Positions 9,613 to 19,552 of a DNA stretch of 64,000 nt are shown piece by piece. The position numbers and the translations under genes are program-made. Within the stretch, counting starts at the first letter, position 1; each line of letters begins with the position of its first letter. Origin of the DNA: Nitrospirillum viridazoti CBAmc (GTDB taxonomy: Bacteria > Pseudomonadota > Alphaproteobacteria > Azospirillales > Azospirillaceae); the NCBI RefSeq assembly GCF_000730165.1, contig NZ_CP022110.1, positions 1-64,000 of the forward strand, written 5' to 3'. The notes below the pieces were generated by a model. The model had not been told where the DNA came from, ran no database searches, and saw nothing but the letters and a program-made list of their open reading frames with translations.

Positions 9613-10539
9613 TCAGGAGCCGGTCGCCAGCGGCATGTCCTGGCCAGCCGCCTGGGGCAGGTTGCGGACGCGCAGCCGCTTGATACGGCGGGGGTCGGCG
9701 TCCACCACCTCGAACTCGATGCCCGAGGGATGGACCAGTGTTTCGCCCCGGCGGGGGATGCGGCCGGCCAGCGAGAACACCAGGCCGCCCAGGGTGTCGA
9801 CCTCCTCCCGCTCCTCGTCATCCAGGACGGCACCGACGCGCGCCTCGAAATCCTCAAGCGGCAGACGGGCGTCGGCGATCAGGGTGCCGTCGGGCCGTTC
9901 CACGATGCGCGGCTGCACCGCGTCATCATGTTCGTCCTCGATCTCGCCGACGATCTCCTCCACCAGATCTTCAATGGTCACCAGGCCGTCGATGCCGCCG
10001 AACTCATCCACCACCAGGGCCATGTGCTGGTGCGCCTGGCGCATGTGCAGCAGCAGGTCCAGCACCGGCATGCTGGGTGCCACGATCTGCACCTCGCGCA
10101 CGATGGATTCAAGGTCGAAGGGCCGCTGGTCGGCCACCACCGCCAGGATGTCCTTGATGTGGACCATGCCGATGACATCGTCCAAGGTCTCGCGGTAGAC
10201 CGGCATGCGCGAGTGCGCGTCCTCGGAAAAGCGGCGGATGAGGTCGGGCAGGCTGATCGACGCCTCGATGCCCAGGATGTCGGCGCGCGGCACCATGATG
10301 TCGACCACGGTGCGCCCCCGGAGCTTCAGGATGTTGGCCAGCAGCGTGCGCTCGTTGCCGCCCACGGACGTCTCGTCCGCGCTGCTGTCCTCGATCAGCT
10401 CTTCAATGGTGTCGCGCAGCGTGGGGTCCACGCGCCCGCCCAAGGCGGCCCGCAGCCAGCCCCGGAATTGCTGGGTCAGTGACCCGTGATCTTCGGCCCC
10501 GTCTTCACGGGGCGTTCGACTGTCGGAAAGATCGGCCAT
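9613..10539 (-). CDS. corC: CorC/YbeX family CBS-domain protein
   Basis: A 308-residue soluble protein with a tandem CBS pair (about residues 75-200, starting VDIMVPRADILGI) and a C-terminal CorC/HlyC domain (about 220-300), preceded by the acidic DEFGGIDGLVTIEDL loop typical of the family. Family members are linked to Mg/Co efflux and, through YbeX, to ribosome metabolism and envelope stress. It lacks the DUF21 membrane domain of full-length hemolysin-like transporters. It follows ybeY by three bases, so co-transcription and coupling are likely. Confidence 0.93.
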   Translation of the reverse strand: MADLSDSRTPREDGAEDHGSLTQQFRGWLRAALGGRVDPTLRDTIEELIEDSSADETSVGGNERTLLANILKLRGRTVVDIMVPRADILGIEASISLPDLIRRFSEDAHSRMPVYRETLDDVIGMVHIKDILAVVADQRPFDLESIVREVQIVAPSMPVLDLLLHMRQAHQHMALVVDEFGGIDGLVTIEDLVEEIVGEIEDEHDDAVQPRIVERPDGTLIADARLPLEDFEARVGAVLDDEEREEVDTLGGLVFSLAGRIPRRGETLVHPSGIEFEVVDADPRRIKRLRVRNLPQAAGQDMPLATGS

Positions 10540-10542
10540 TGG

Positions 10543-11135
10543 TTAGTGCGTGGTCTCTTCGCTCTGAGGGTCTTCGCGGGTTGGGCCGGCACCGTCCCGG
10601 TAGGGATCGGCTATGCCCATGTCCGCCAGGATCGCCGTCTCCAGCCGTTCCATGGTCTCGGCCTCGGCGTCCTCAATGTGATCATAGCCCAATAAGTGCA
10701 GCACGCCATGGATCACAAGGTGGGTCAAGTGGTTGGCGACGGGTTTGTTCTGTTCCGCCGCCTCCGTCATCAAGGTTTCATACGCCAGGATGATGTCGCC
10801 CAGCAGGTAGGGCGGGCGTTCCATGCCTTCCGGCAGCTCAAATTCCTCGTCCTCATCCTCGTCACCCAGCATGGGGAAAGAGAGGACGTTGGTGGGCTTG
10901 TCCTTGCCCCGGTACTGGTGGTTCAGCACCCGCACGGCGGCGTTGTCGGACAGCAGGATGGAGACCTCGCCCTCGCCGTCCGGCAGGGCGCCGGCATCCA
11001 CCGCCAGTGCTTGCCGCAGGGCCTTGCGCGCAGCCTTGCTCACCAACTCCTCGACGTCGGGGACGGTGGCTTCCCAGTCGCCAGCCTCGACCTCGACGAT
11101 GATTTCGAGGGCATCGGCCCGTGCCATGTCCATGG

Positions 11136-11139
<4 letters not shown>
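10543..11139 (-). CDS. ybeY: Endoribonuclease YbeY (16S rRNA maturation)
   Basis: YbeY is a metal-dependent endoribonuclease for 16S rRNA 3'-end processing and ribosome quality control. The 198-residue protein carries the zinc site H-x3-H-x5-H as [11 protein letters not shown] near residue 145 and the NVLSFP motif near residue 85. It is longer than the about 155-residue E. coli protein, with an N-terminal extension and an acidic insert (DEDEDEEFE) before the active site; both are frequent in alphaproteobacteria. The start at 11139 overlaps the phoH stop as ATGA; a second ATG lies six bases in. Confidence 0.95.
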
Positions 11140-12166
<1,027 letters not shown>

Positions 12167-12170
<4 letters not shown>

Positions 12171-13612
12171 GCCGTCATCTCCTGATGATTGGCCTTGATA
12201 TCGGGGCTGATGAAGGATGGGCGGCCGCCCGCGCCTTGCTGGGCCTCGCCGTGCACGCTTTCGGTGGTCACGACCTCGCCGCCCAGGCTGCTGGCCGACA
12301 CCGCGGTGACGCGCACCGGCACCACTTGGCCCAGCAGGCGGTCGGGTGCCGCGGCGTGGACGGACTGCATATAGGGGCTGCGGCCCAGCAACTGGCCGGG
12401 CAGTTTGCCCCGGCGGTCGAACAGCACCTCCTGCACCGTGCCCAGCAGGCCGGCGTTGAAGGCGCGTTGCTGTTCGGCCAGCAGGTTCTGCACCGCCTCA
12501 AGGCGCGCCGACTTGTCGTCCTCGGTCAGGCGCCCCTCCGCCATGGCGGCGGCGGGCGTGCCGGGGCGGGCGCTGTACTTGAAGGAATAGGCGCTGGCGT
12601 AGGTCACGTCGGTGATCAGCCGCAGGGTGGCGGCGAAATCCTCCGCCGTCTCACCGGGAAAGCCGACGATGAAGTCGCTGCTGAGCGCCAGACCCGGCCG
12701 GGCGTCGCGCAGATTGTCGACGATGCGGCGGTAGTCGTCGGCCGTGTGCTTGCGGTTCATGGCCGCCAGGATGCGGTCCGACCCGCTTTGCACCGGCAGG
12801 TGGACGAAGGGCATCAGCTGCGGCACCTGGCCGTGGGCGCTGATCAGGTCGTCGTCCATGTCGCGGGGATGGGAGGTGGTGTAGCGGATGCGCCGCAGCC
12901 CATCGATCTCCGCCAGTTCGCGGATAAGCCGGCCCAGACCCCAGGTCCGGCCGTCCGGCCCTTCGCCGTGGTAGGCGTTGACGTTCTGGCCCAGCAGGGT
13001 GATCTCCACCGTGCCGTTGGCCACCATGCGGCGCGTCTCTTCCAGGATCTGCGCGGCGGCGCGGGAATATTCCGCGCCCCGCGTGTAGGGCACGACGCAG
13101 AAGGTGCAGAACTTGTCGCAGCCTTCCTGGACGGAGACGAAGGCCGACGGCCCCTGGGGCGTGGCGCCCTCGCCCGGCAGCAGGTCGAATTTGCTCTCCA
13201 CCGGGAAATCGGTGTTGATGACGCCGCCGGCGCCGCGCACGGCGCGGGTCACCATCTCCGGCAGCTGGTGATAGGTCTGCGGCCCGAACACCATGTCGAC
13301 ATGGGGGGCGCGCGCCATGATCTCCGCGCCCTCCGCCTGGGCGACGCAGCCGGCCACGGCGATGATCATGCGTTCGCCCGCCGCGGCCTTCTCCTGCTGC
13401 TGCAGGCGCAGCCGGCCCAGTTCGGAATAAACCTTCTCCGACGCCTTCTCGCGGATGTGGCAGGTGTTGAGGATGACCATGTCGGCCCCCTCCGCCTCCT
13501 CCGCCGGCTCATAGCCCAGCGGCGCCAGAACGTCAGCCATGCGGCCGCTGTCATAGACGTTCATCTGGCAGCCGTAGGTCTTGATGAACAGCTTCTTACG
13601 CGACGTCGCCAC
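12167..13612 (-). CDS. miaB: tRNA-2-methylthio-N6-dimethylallyladenosine synthase
   Basis: MiaB is a radical-SAM methylthiotransferase acting on i6A37 of tRNA. The 481-residue protein has the N-terminal UPF0004 domain ([12 protein letters not shown], then LNTCHIR and AGCVAQAEG giving the three Cys of the auxiliary [4Fe-4S] cluster), the radical-SAM triad CDKFCTFC (C-x3-C-x2-C) near residue 160, and a C-terminal TRAM domain. The start is GTG at 13612, preceded by a clear AGGAG; the frame stays open 45 bases further up without a ribosome site. It is the first gene of the coupled operon leading to lnt. A terminator for the upstream acyltransferase lies at 13664-13694. Confidence 0.96.
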
Positions 13613-13663
13613 ACCGAACTCCTTGCCCCGCCGGATCACAGGCCGCGGGCACCGCACGAACAG

Positions 13664-13694
13664 GAAAAGGCGCGCCGGCTCTGGGCTGGCGCGC
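13664..13694 (-). terminator. Intrinsic terminator after the PlsC-like gene
   Basis: GC-rich hairpin with arms 13670-13676 and 13688-13694, extended by partial inner pairing, followed on the minus strand by TTTTCC. It separates the acyltransferase gene from miaB. Confidence 0.6.
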
Positions 13695-13791
13695 TGGCCG
13701 TAACATTAGGCGGCCAGGAAGCGTAGTCAAGGTGGGGTTCGGCCTGGGCTGATCCGGGCGGCAAGCGGGGCGGCGCACGTCATGACGATGA

Positions 13792-14661
13792 TCAGGCCGT
13801 CCCGGCCGCCGCTTCCGGCGTGATGCCCGCCGGTGCGGACGATGCGGGGCGGGTGGGCACCAAGGCCCGCGACCAGCGCCCGGACACGGCGCGGTCCACG
13901 CCGGCGGCCACCACCTGCCAGCAATGGTCGGCCAGGGCCTTGCGGGAGGAGAAGTCCTCCAGCGACACCACGGGGTGGAATTCCACCCGAATGCGCAGCC
14001 GGCCGGCGCCAATCATCTGCCACAGGTGGGGCGGCAGTTCCATGTCGCCATACCAGGCGTACAAGGGGCGCAGTTCATGACCCAGCGGCAAGCCGTCCAG
14101 ATGGGTGCAGGTCACGCTGACCGGCTGCACCGCCACCGGGTGGCCGTCCACCTGGGTGTTGGCCACGGCGAACAATGCCGTCTTGAACGGCAGGACGCGG
14201 TTGCCGTCGCTGCTGGTGCCCTCGGGGAACAGCACCAGGCTATCCCCCCCGATCAGGCGGCCGGCCATGTCGTCGCGCTGCTTCCCGGCCTCGCGCTTGT
14301 TGGCGCGGTTGACGAAGACGGTGCGCTGCAGCTTGGCCAGCAACCCGAACAGGGGCCACAGGCCCACCTCGGACTTGGCCACGAAGGAGCAAGGAATGAC
14401 GGAGCCCAGGACCGGGATGTCCAGGTAGGAGGAGTGATTGGAGACGAACAGGGTCGGGCGGCCCACCGACGGCTCCCCCACCACATCGACGTCCAGCGCC
14501 AGCATCAGCCGGCAACAGACACGATGGTAGAAACGGGGGAAGCGCGCCTGCCCCGGCAAGTTCAGCGACACCAGGGCCGCCTGCACCGGAATGCACAGGA
14601 AGGTCCACGCCATGTAGAGGGCCAGGCGCACGGAACCGGCACGGGTGGAGCCGATCGCCAT
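13792..14661 (-). CDS. PlsC-like 1-acyl-glycerophosphate / lyso-ornithine lipid acyltransferase
   Basis: A 289-residue membrane-associated acyltransferase. Hydrophobic residues about 10-32 form an N-terminal anchor; the catalytic HX4D motif is H76-SSYL-D81 and the FPEGT substrate motif is at 145-149. The C-terminal 25 residues are Ala/Pro-rich and dispensable looking. Such proteins acylate lysophosphatidic acid (PlsC) or lyso-ornithine lipid (OlsA). Position directly downstream of an OlsB-like acyltransferase, on the same strand with a 50-base gap, favours the OlsA role, but this is inference from context. A terminator follows. Confidence 0.85.
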   Translation of the reverse strand: MAIGSTRAGSVRLALYMAWTFLCIPVQAALVSLNLPGQARFPRFYHRVCCRLMLALDVDVVGEPSVGRPTLFVSNHSSYLDIPVLGSVIPCSFVAKSEVGLWPLFGLLAKLQRTVFVNRANKREAGKQRDDMAGRLIGGDSLVLFPEGTSSDGNRVLPFKTALFAVANTQVDGHPVAVQPVSVTCTHLDGLPLGHELRPLYAWYGDMELPPHLWQMIGAGRLRIRVEFHPVVSLEDFSSRKALADHCWQVVAAGVDRAVSGRWSRALVPTRPASSAPAGITPEAAAGTA

Positions 14662-14711
14662 GGTATGCCCTCCTCCGGACGAGGTTGCGGATGCTGGGGA
14701 AGCGGACAGGA

Positions 14712-15527
14712 TCAGATCAGGGACGAGCCGCGCCGCTCGTAATGGCGCAGGTACTTGTCGGTGATCATGTCGGTCTTCACCACGATGGAGACGTCGGTGG
14801 TGTTGAACTGATGGTCTACCACGGCGCCATCGCCCACGAAACCGCCCAGGCGCAGATAGCCCTTGATCAGCGGCGGCACCATGGCCAAGCCGCGGCGCGG
14901 GTCCACATCATGCTCTTCCATCAGCCGCATGTCGACGTAGCGGTGCGGCAGGGCCACGGGGCGCAGGGCCGGCGGGGCCAGGTGGTGATAGTGCAGGTAG
15001 GACAGCGGCAGGGCCAACGCCTTGGGGTCGGTACCGGGCAGGCTGGCGCAACCGAACAGCAGATGGATATCGTGCACGGCGACATAGGCCGCGATGCCGC
15101 GCCACAGCAGCTGCATGGCGTGCCGGCTGCGATAGGCGGCGTCCACGCACGAGCGCCCCAACTCCAGGATCTCGCCCCGATATTCCTCCAGGCGGGCGAT
15201 GTCGTATTCATCGCAGGAGTAGAAGGAGCCGGCGCGGGCAGCGGCGGCGCGGCGGATCAGGCGGTAGGTTCCCACCACCCCGGCGGCCCCGGCACCCCGG
15301 GCGTGGTCGATGACCAGCAGGTGGTCGCACAACGGGTCGAATTCATCGAAGTCGCGGCGCAGGCGCAGCATCTCCGGCGTCGGGTGCGCTTCCATCTCTT
15401 CATAGAAGACCTGGTAGCGGATGGCCTGGGCGGCCTCGACCTCAGCCTTGGTTTCGGCGAGGCGGACCTCCAGGCTCCCCATGCGAAGATCGCCAGAGGT
15501 CAGAGCGTCGATCGTGATGTCAGCCAT
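14712..15527 (-). CDS. OlsB-like GNAT N-acyltransferase (ornithine lipid type)
   Basis: A 271-residue protein of the 'hemolysin-like' GNAT/acyltransferase family that includes OlsB, which transfers a 3-hydroxyacyl chain from acyl-ACP to ornithine to make lyso-ornithine lipid. Visible family features are AIRYQVFYEEM near residue 37, the Asp-rich DEFDPLCDHLLVID, VGTYRL, ELGRSCVDAAYR and YLRLGGFVGDGAVVD. The start ATG at 15527 is chosen because the upstream frame is of non-coding character. A PlsC/OlsA-like gene follows, so the pair may make ornithine lipid, a membrane lipid common in this class. Substrate specificity is not shown by sequence. Confidence 0.75.
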   Translation of the reverse strand: MADITIDALTSGDLRMGSLEVRLAETKAEVEAAQAIRYQVFYEEMEAHPTPEMLRLRRDFDEFDPLCDHLLVIDHARGAGAAGVVGTYRLIRRAAAARAGSFYSCDEYDIARLEEYRGEILELGRSCVDAAYRSRHAMQLLWRGIAAYVAVHDIHLLFGCASLPGTDPKALALPLSYLHYHHLAPPALRPVALPHRYVDMRLMEEHDVDPRRGLAMVPPLIKGYLRLGGFVGDGAVVDHQFNTTDVSIVVKTDMITDKYLRHYERRGSSLI

Positions 15528-16066
15528 GCTCTCGTTCGCGGTCCTTGAGCGGCGCCAGAGGCGGTCGCGATTTGCGTGACGCGCTCCCGTTCGAAGTCCT
15601 GGCCTGTTCGAAGCCGGGCTTACGACCCCCCGGGAGGACGCTTCCGACATTGGCATACCACAAAGCGCCGCGGGGCGGTCAACCGACTCATGCGGGGGAA
15701 CCCCACCGGGTCACGAAAGATTCACGCGTCTGTTAGGTCGAAGAAACAATCGCCACGGTTTCGCCAAAGCTGCGGAAATGCCCCGCGCTCGGCTGGCGGC
15801 GGGGACTGTCCAGCGCACTTGGAACCGATGGTGGGGGACGCCGCAAATGGCCGACATCGCTTGGAAAGCGGGTCGGGGGCGGTCCGGCCCCAACCTTCGC
15901 GGGCCCCGGCCCGCACCCATGGCCGCGAGGCGGCTGGGGCGGTCATTCCGGAGGCCGCAGGGGCGCTGGGCGGCCGCGGCGCAGCCCTGCCCTGCGGCCG
16001 GCCGGATCCGGCGTTTTGCCTCGGCCGACAGGCCAGGCCGACCGCGCCGAGGCCCGCGCGGCGATG
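15528..16066. other. 539-base gap between the OlsB-like gene and mucR
   Basis: No supported gene. Frames open here translate to Arg/Pro/Ala-rich low-complexity sequence with no family resemblance. The gap presumably holds the promoter of the OlsB-like gene. At its right edge a 9-bp inverted repeat (16056-16064 and 16074-16082) straddles the mucR stop codon and could end mucR transcription. Confidence 0.5.
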
Positions 16067-16480
16067 TCAGGCGTCGCCGCGCGCCCGGGTGCCCAGCCCG
16101 ATTTCCTTGGCCAGGCGCGAGCGCTGCTTGGCGTAGTTCGGGGCCACCATGGGGTAATCCGTCGGCAGTGACCACTTCTCGCGGTATTCCTCGGGCGTCA
16201 TGTTGTAGGCCGTCTTCAGATGGCGCTTCAGCATTTTCAGCTTTTTTCCATCCTCAAGGCACACAATGTATTCAGGCGTGACCGACCGCTTGATCGGAAC
16301 GGCGGGCTGGGGCTTCTCCACCGCCACCGGCTGATCCTGGCCAATGTTGGTCAGGGTCTTGTAGACCTGTTCAATCAGCGCCGTCAGGTCGGCCGGGGGC
16401 ACCGTATTATTGGAGACGTGGGCGGAAACAATTTCCGTGGTCAGGGATAACAACTCACTCGCCGCGGACGGACCGGTCAT
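16067..16480 (-). CDS. mucR: MucR/Ros-family zinc-finger regulator
   Basis: A 137-residue DNA-binding protein of the Ros/MucR family, restricted mostly to alphaproteobacteria, which represses exopolysaccharide, motility and virulence or symbiosis genes by binding AT-rich DNA and acting like a nucleoid protein. The core YIVCLEDGKKLKMLKRHL (Cys74, His87) followed by NMTPEEYREKW is diagnostic. The N-terminal half (residues 1-60) is the oligomerisation region. It is divergent from a TusA-like gene with an AT-rich gap of 90 bases, a plausible site for autoregulation. A hairpin overlaps its stop codon. Confidence 0.94.
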   Translation of the reverse strand: MTGPSAASELLSLTTEIVSAHVSNNTVPPADLTALIEQVYKTLTNIGQDQPVAVEKPQPAVPIKRSVTPEYIVCLEDGKKLKMLKRHLKTAYNMTPEEYREKWSLPTDYPMVAPNYAKQRSRLAKEIGLGTRARGDA

Positions 16481-16570
16481 TTTCCTTACTCCAAGGATTC
16501 AGTACCTGACTTGTATAAGTCTAAACCATAGGCATGGCAATAACGTTCAAGTCCATCGCGTGAGGACAGA

Positions 16571-16822
16571 TTGATAACCGAGACGCCTATACCCAGTCTT
16601 TTGGATATAACGACGCAGGTTTGCCCTATTACCTTTGTGAGAGCCAAGCTTGCGGTGGAAAAGCTGAAGCCAGGTGAGACGCTGGAAATTCGGCTCAACA
16701 GCGGTGAGCCGCTTCATAACGTCCCAAGGTCATTGGCCGAGCACGGCTATACAGTGGAGATGCGCGGGCCGGAGCGGATTGATCAGCCGGAAGGCATACA
16801 CCGCATACGTGTAACAAAGTAA
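16571..16822 (+). CDS. TusA/SirA-like sulfur carrier family protein
   Basis: An 83-residue protein with the TusA fold: DITTQVCPITFVRAKLAVEKL around residues 12-32, then a LEIRLNSGEPLHNVPRSL strand-helix and a C-terminal strand. TusA proteins carry sulfur as a Cys persulfide; the conserved Cys (residue 18) is present but the usual CPxP reads CPIT. The start is a TTG at 16571, supported by GAGGA five bases upstream; a second TTG lies 30 bases in. The gene is divergent from mucR and convergent with rimI. The partner in sulfur transfer is not visible nearby. Confidence 0.8.
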   Translation: MITETPIPSLLDITTQVCPITFVRAKLAVEKLKPGETLEIRLNSGEPLHNVPRSLAEHGYTVEMRGPERIDQPEGIHRIRVTK

Positions 16823-16864
16823 AATCCACGCGCTTATTTTGTTTCCGTGGCCGGGCGTGCGGCT

Positions 16865-17353
16865 TTACACCACGGCATTGGCGCCCATCGCGCGGCGCAG
16901 CAGCAGCGCCGCCACCGGCTGGCCGCCAAGGTGGTAGTAATTCGCCCGGCGGCCCACAGGTTCAAAGCCGGTGGCGGCGTAAAGACGGCGGGCCGGCGCG
17001 TTGGTCTCCGCCACTTCCAAATAAAGCGCGGCAGCACCGGCGGCGGCGGCCGTGTCGACACAGGCCTGGGTCAGGGCGGTGCCAAGGCCCCGGCCCCGGG
17101 CCGTGGGGGTAACCCCGATGGTTAGGATCTCCGCCTCGTCCACCACGGTGCGGATCAGGGCCATGCCCAGGGGTTCCTGCTCATCCTGCGCGATCAGGGC
17201 AGCCACGCCCGGCAGGCCCATGAGGTCGGCGATGGCCTGGGCCGACCAAGCCGGTCCGGCCACGTCGGGATCGGCGAAGCACAGGGCATGCACCGCCGCC
17301 AACACCTCGGCCTCTACCGCCAGCGCAGGGCGGATCCGCCAGGCGGCCGCCAT
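16865..17353 (-). CDS. rimI: GNAT acetyltransferase, ribosomal protein S18 alanine acetyltransferase type
   Basis: A 162-residue GNAT protein. The acetyl-CoA loop is ILTIGVTPTARGRGLGTAL (about residues 76-95; R/Q-x-x-G-x-G/A type) and the C-terminal YLEVAETNAPARRLYAATGFEPVGRRANYY stretch matches RimI, which acetylates the N-terminal Ala of S18. Its ATG overlaps the tsaB stop by one base (TGATG). The tsaB-rimI pairing is widely conserved and strongly supports the name. Confidence 0.9.
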   Translation of the reverse strand: MAAAWRIRPALAVEAEVLAAVHALCFADPDVAGPAWSAQAIADLMGLPGVAALIAQDEQEPLGMALIRTVVDEAEILTIGVTPTARGRGLGTALTQACVDTAAAAGAAALYLEVAETNAPARRLYAATGFEPVGRRANYYHLGGQPVAALLLRRAMGANAVV

Positions 17354-18120
17354 CAGCCCGGTTTCCCCGGGGCCACCGTGACATCCGGCGCCCGGATGTA
17401 GAGGGGGTTGGCCGGGTGGGCAGCCAACACGGCCGGGATGGCCAGCGCCGTCATACGCGCCACTGCCAGCGCCGGCCCCTCGGCGGAGAGCGTGGCCACC
17501 AAATGGTCACAGCCGGCAGCGCTCAGCACCGTCGCCACCGCTGGCGCCGCGTCGCCCAACAGCACCGGCATGCCGGCCAGACGGGCGGCGAAGGCCGGCA
17601 CGTCGGCCGGCAGCACCGCATCCGGTTCGGACAGGGCCACGCCGGCGGCGTCGAACGCCTGCAGGTAGACGTCATCGCGCCGGCTGTCGATGGCGACCAG
17701 CAGGGGCCGGCCATCGGGCACCGCCCCCCCCAGGCCATGAACGGCAGCGTGGGCGAAGGCCTGCAGGCCGGTGACACCCATCAGTGGACGGCCGGCGGCC
17801 AGCGCCAGGCCGCGCGCCGCCGCCAAGCCCACGCGCAGGCCGGTGAAGGCGCCGGGGCCGATGGTGACGCCGTAGCGGTCGATGGCGGCGTAATCCAGTC
17901 CGGCCTCGGCCAGCACCTCTTCCACCAGGGGCAGCAGGCGCTCGGCCTGGCCCCGGGCCAGCGCCTCGGCCTTGGCCGCCAGGGCGCGGGACTCGCCCGT
18001 GGCGGGATCCACCCGCCACAGGGCCACAGCGCAGACGCTGGTGGCAGTGTCGATGCCCAATGCTATCGTGGGCCCCGGCAGGAAGGCGTCGGCCGGTGAG
18101 CTGGCGCTGGTTTGGCCCAT
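17353..18120 (-). CDS. tsaB: tRNA threonylcarbamoyladenosine biosynthesis protein TsaB
   Basis: TsaB is the inactive ASKHA-fold partner of TsaD in t6A37 synthesis on tRNAs reading ANN codons. The 255-residue protein has the start LGIDTATSVCAVAL after a 20-residue extension, and the family core YGVTIGPGAFTGLRVGLAAARGLAL (about residues 84-108). It overlaps rimI. Its start at 18120 faces the dipeptidase gene on the plus strand, 62 bases away. No tsaD or tsaE is in the window. Confidence 0.94.
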   Translation of the reverse strand: MGQTSASSPADAFLPGPTIALGIDTATSVCAVALWRVDPATGESRALAAKAEALARGQAERLLPLVEEVLAEAGLDYAAIDRYGVTIGPGAFTGLRVGLAAARGLALAAGRPLMGVTGLQAFAHAAVHGLGGAVPDGRPLLVAIDSRRDDVYLQAFDAAGVALSEPDAVLPADVPAFAARLAGMPVLLGDAAPAVATVLSAAGCDHLVATLSAEGPALAVARMTALAIPAVLAAHPANPLYIRAPDVTVAPGKPG

Positions 18121-18182
18121 ATGGCGGTTTCCCTAGAACGTTCCCGAACCCAAGACATACCCGAACGAGGCAGCACGCGACC

Positions 18183-18764
18183 ATGGCACCCACCGGCCAG
18201 CCGCATTTCATGACCATCGCCCCGGGGACGGGGTTCGACGTCGACCTCGACCTTCGCTATGCCACGGCCGACAACCTGACGGGAAGCCCCCTATATAACC
18301 GGCCGACCTGCCTGCTACATCCGGCCGCCGCCGCCTGCCTGGCCCGGGCCGTCACCCGCGCCGGCGCGCTGGGCCTGCGGCTGCGCGTCTTCGACGCCTA
18401 TCGCCCGCCGCAGGCACAGTGGGCGCTGTGGCGGGCCCTGCCGGATCCGGTGTTCATCGCCGACCCCCGCGAGGGCTCAAACCACACGCGCGGCGTGGCG
18501 GTGGATCTCACCCTGGCTCAAGGCGACGGCACACCGCTGGACATGGGCACGGGCTTCGACGACATGAGTCCGCGCGCCTATCACACCGACGATACGGTGC
18601 CGGCGGAGGTCCAGCGCAACCGCGCCCTACTGATGGGCATCATGGCCGTGGCGGGGTGGACGCACTACGCGCCGGAGTGGTGGCACTACCAACTGCCCGA
18701 CGCCCACCGCTACCCGCTGGTGGACGACGGCGCCCTGGGGCCCTGCCTTTCGGCCCGAGGGTGA
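18183..18764 (+). CDS. ddpX: D-alanyl-D-alanine dipeptidase (VanX/DdpX family)
   Basis: A 193-residue zinc dipeptidase of the M15D family, the same length as E. coli DdpX, hydrolysing D-Ala-D-Ala. The zinc ligands are H101 and D108 in SNHTRGVAVD and H168 in EWWHY; E165 is the catalytic base and R74 in DAYRP matches the active-site Arg of VanX. No signal peptide is visible, so it is cytoplasmic. The start is the ATG at 18183; upstream frame reads back into tsaB. There are no vanR/S/H/A genes, so recycling of peptidoglycan dipeptide rather than glycopeptide resistance is likely. Confidence 0.85.
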   Translation: MAPTGQPHFMTIAPGTGFDVDLDLRYATADNLTGSPLYNRPTCLLHPAAAACLARAVTRAGALGLRLRVFDAYRPPQAQWALWRALPDPVFIADPREGSNHTRGVAVDLTLAQGDGTPLDMGTGFDDMSPRAYHTDDTVPAEVQRNRALLMGIMAVAGWTHYAPEWWHYQLPDAHRYPLVDDGALGPCLSARG

Positions 18765-18800
18765 CGGCCCGAGCCAGCGCCCAGGCCGTCCGGTCAGACC

Positions 18801-19391
18801 TCAAACGATGCTGCACGCTTCCTCGAACTCCAGCCGCGGCAGGCGTGGGAAGACCTTGGCTGGATCGCCATAGCCGATGTTGCATAGGAAGTTGGATTTC
18901 ACCGTGCTGTCGGGGAAGAACTCGGCATCGACCTTGGCGTTGTCGAAGCCGGACATGGGGCCGCAGTCCAAGCCCAGGGAGCGGGCGGCCAGCATGAGGT
19001 AGGCACCCTGCAGGGTGCCGTTGCGGAAGGCCGTGGTGCGGGCCAGCTCCTCGCTGCTGGTGAACCAGGACCGCGCGTCGGCATGAGGGAACAGCCGGGG
19101 CAGCTGGTCATAAAAGGCCAAGTCATGGCCGATGATGGCGGTGACCGGCGCCTTCATCGTCTTTTCGGTGTTGTTGCCGGACAGGGCGGGCTTCAGCCGT
19201 TCCTTGCCCTCGGCCGAGGTCACGAAGACGACGCGGGCCGGGCTGCAGTTGGCACTGGTGGGGCCGAACTTGAACAGGTCATAGAGTTCGCGCAGCAGCG
19301 CCTCGGACACCGGCTTGTCGATCCAGCCGTTCTGGGTGCGCGCGGTACGGAACAGCAGGTCCTTGCCTGCCTCGGTCAAGGGTTCGCTCAT
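18801..19391 (-). CDS. Nitroreductase family protein, RutE/malonic semialdehyde reductase type
   Basis: A 196-residue FMN-dependent nitroreductase-fold protein. Signatures are [15 protein letters not shown] at the N-terminus, [17 protein letters not shown] near residue 48, and [22 protein letters not shown] near residue 130, which match the RutE/HadB subgroup that reduces malonic semialdehyde to 3-hydroxypropionate in pyrimidine degradation. No other rut genes are present, so the substrate is uncertain. Start at ATG 19391; longer frame is Pro/Arg-rich and unlike coding sequence. Convergent with the dipeptidase gene. Confidence 0.85.
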   Translation of the reverse strand: MSEPLTEAGKDLLFRTARTQNGWIDKPVSEALLRELYDLFKFGPTSANCSPARVVFVTSAEGKERLKPALSGNNTEKTMKAPVTAIIGHDLAFYDQLPRLFPHADARSWFTSSEELARTTAFRNGTLQGAYLMLAARSLGLDCGPMSGFDNAKVDAEFFPDSTVKSNFLCNIGYGDPAKVFPRLPRLEFEEACSIV

Positions 19392-19552
19392 GGGATCCGG
19401 TTTCCTGCCTGTGATTGTCCGGGTGGGGCCCCGAAGCATGCCGGGGGGAAGCATGCCGGGGGATCTGGGGCGCCGCAAGACTGCCGGCTTCGCGGCGCCC
19501 GGAAAATCAAGAAACCGTCAAGAGAGCGGGCGGGCCCGTGCAAGTGGGCCCG

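Noticed and set aside
15711-16175. Minus-strand open frame of 154 codons beside mucR
   Set aside because: The product is Arg/Pro/Ala-rich with no family features and overlaps the mucR end in another frame; it fits GC-rich non-coding sequence.
18183-18764. Glycopeptide resistance locus
   Set aside because: Only a VanX/DdpX-type dipeptidase is present; no vanH, vanA, vanR or vanS.
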